Assembly: GCA_964538875.1 (NCBI GenBank) | Contig: CAZIHO010000028.1 | Location: 1 to 31,282 of the forward strand | Direction of reading: 5' to 3' | DNA length: 31,282 bases | Source: CAZIHO01 sp964538875 | GTDB taxonomy: Bacteria > Pseudomonadota > Gammaproteobacteria > Chromatiales > Chromatiaceae | In this document: positions 30,875-31,282 of the stretch, in pieces | Position numbering within the stretch: position 1 is the first letter of the stretch | Layout of the letters: each line of letters starts with the position of its first letter | Position numbers and translations under genes: made by a program | The notes under the pieces: model-generated | What the model saw: the letters and a program-made list of their open reading frames with translations, nothing else | Databases searched by the model: none | What the model was told of the DNA's origin: nothing

Positions 30875-31282
30875 TGGGCTCCTATGAAACCCAGGGCTTC
30901 AAGCTCGACAATTCCGGCCAGCGGCTGGTGGTCGATCCCATTTGCCGTATCGAAGGACATTTGCGCGTCGAGGTCAACCTGGACGCCAACCAGGTTATCC
31001 GCAACGCGGTTTCCACCGGCACCATGTGGCGGGGTCTGGAGGTCATCCTCAAGGGCCGGGATCCCCGGGACGCTTGGGCCTTCACCGAGCGCATTTGCGG
31101 CGTTTGTACCGGCACCCACGCCCTGACCTCGGTGCGGGCGGTGGAGGACGCCCTGGGGATCAAGATCCCGGAAAACGCCAACACCATCCGCAACCTGATG
31201 CAGTTGAATCTGTATGTGCACGATCATCTGGTGCACTTCTATCACCTGCACGCCCTGGACTGGGTGGACGTGGTGTCCGCCC
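30874..31282 (+). CDS. hyaB: [NiFe] hydrogenase large subunit, cut by the window edge
   Basis: First 136 residues only. The catalytic subunit with the NiFe(CN)2CO centre. The N-terminal ligand motif is present: RICGVCTGTHA, two cysteines in the RxCGxC pattern (near residues 75-78). The start QRLVVDPICRIEGHLRVEV is the family hallmark. The C-terminal DPCxxC ligands and the processing site lie outside the window. Its ATG shares a base with the stop of hyaA, so translation is coupled. The accessory and cytochrome b genes are expected next. Confidence 0.96.
   Translation, partial: MGSYETQGFKLDNSGQRLVVDPICRIEGHLRVEVNLDANQVIRNAVSTGTMWRGLEVILKGRDPRDAWAFTERICGVCTGTHALTSVRAVEDALGIKIPENANTIRNLMQLNLYVHDHLVHFYHLHALDWVDVVSA

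Overview
The window is high-GC DNA from what looks like a gammaproteobacterium able to fix CO2. It carries a form IA-type RuBisCO operon with CbbQ/CbbO activase genes, an oxygen-tolerant type [NiFe] hydrogenase, and the gammaproteobacterial blocks rubredoxin/thiD-thiE-hemL and argC/DUF6776/erpA. Gene content fits a Methylococcaceae-type methanotroph or a chemolithoautotroph of the Chromatiales type. No methane-oxidation or sulfur-oxidation gene is present, so the lineage stays an inference.

Layout. 1-2916: leader, then an MBOAT O-acyltransferase overlapping an AlgX/AlgJ-like gene that runs into a 100-base assembly gap (2917-3016). 3190-7718: an HDOD protein (-), a DUF3574 lipoprotein, a large MscS-type channel with a long periplasmic coiled coil, and a secreted SYLF-domain protein. 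7830-11648: a NIT-domain chemoreceptor behind a good sigma-28 (FliA) promoter match, then a PAS-PAS-GGDEF cyclase (-). 11649-12391: gene-poor. 12392-18193: ZapE (-), a small four-cysteine secreted protein, hemL-thiE-thiD (-), and divergently rubredoxin, a DUF5063 protein and an unusual IscA-like protein with a Gly/Cys-rich tail. 18281-22707: a DUF4126 membrane protein (-), a candidate small RNA with promoter and terminator, argC, a DUF6776 protein, erpA and metF.

22708-31282: a striking run of five back-to-back hairpins separates metF from the convergent cbb operon. That operon reads cbbL-cbbS-cbbQ-cbbO-small unknown gene on the minus strand, with cbbR divergent. Next comes a [NiFe] hydrogenase small subunit with a Tat signal and the start of its large subunit, cut by the window edge. 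Together the last 9 kb form a plausible H2-driven CO2-fixation module: the hydrogenase feeds electrons to the respiratory chain, RuBisCO fixes carbon, CbbQO keeps RuBisCO active, and CbbR controls expression.

The least explained elements are the five-hairpin array (22708-22858), the candidate small RNA (about 19192-19297), the 100-residue protein at the end of the cbb operon, and the terminator-like hairpin splitting cbbLS from cbbQO.
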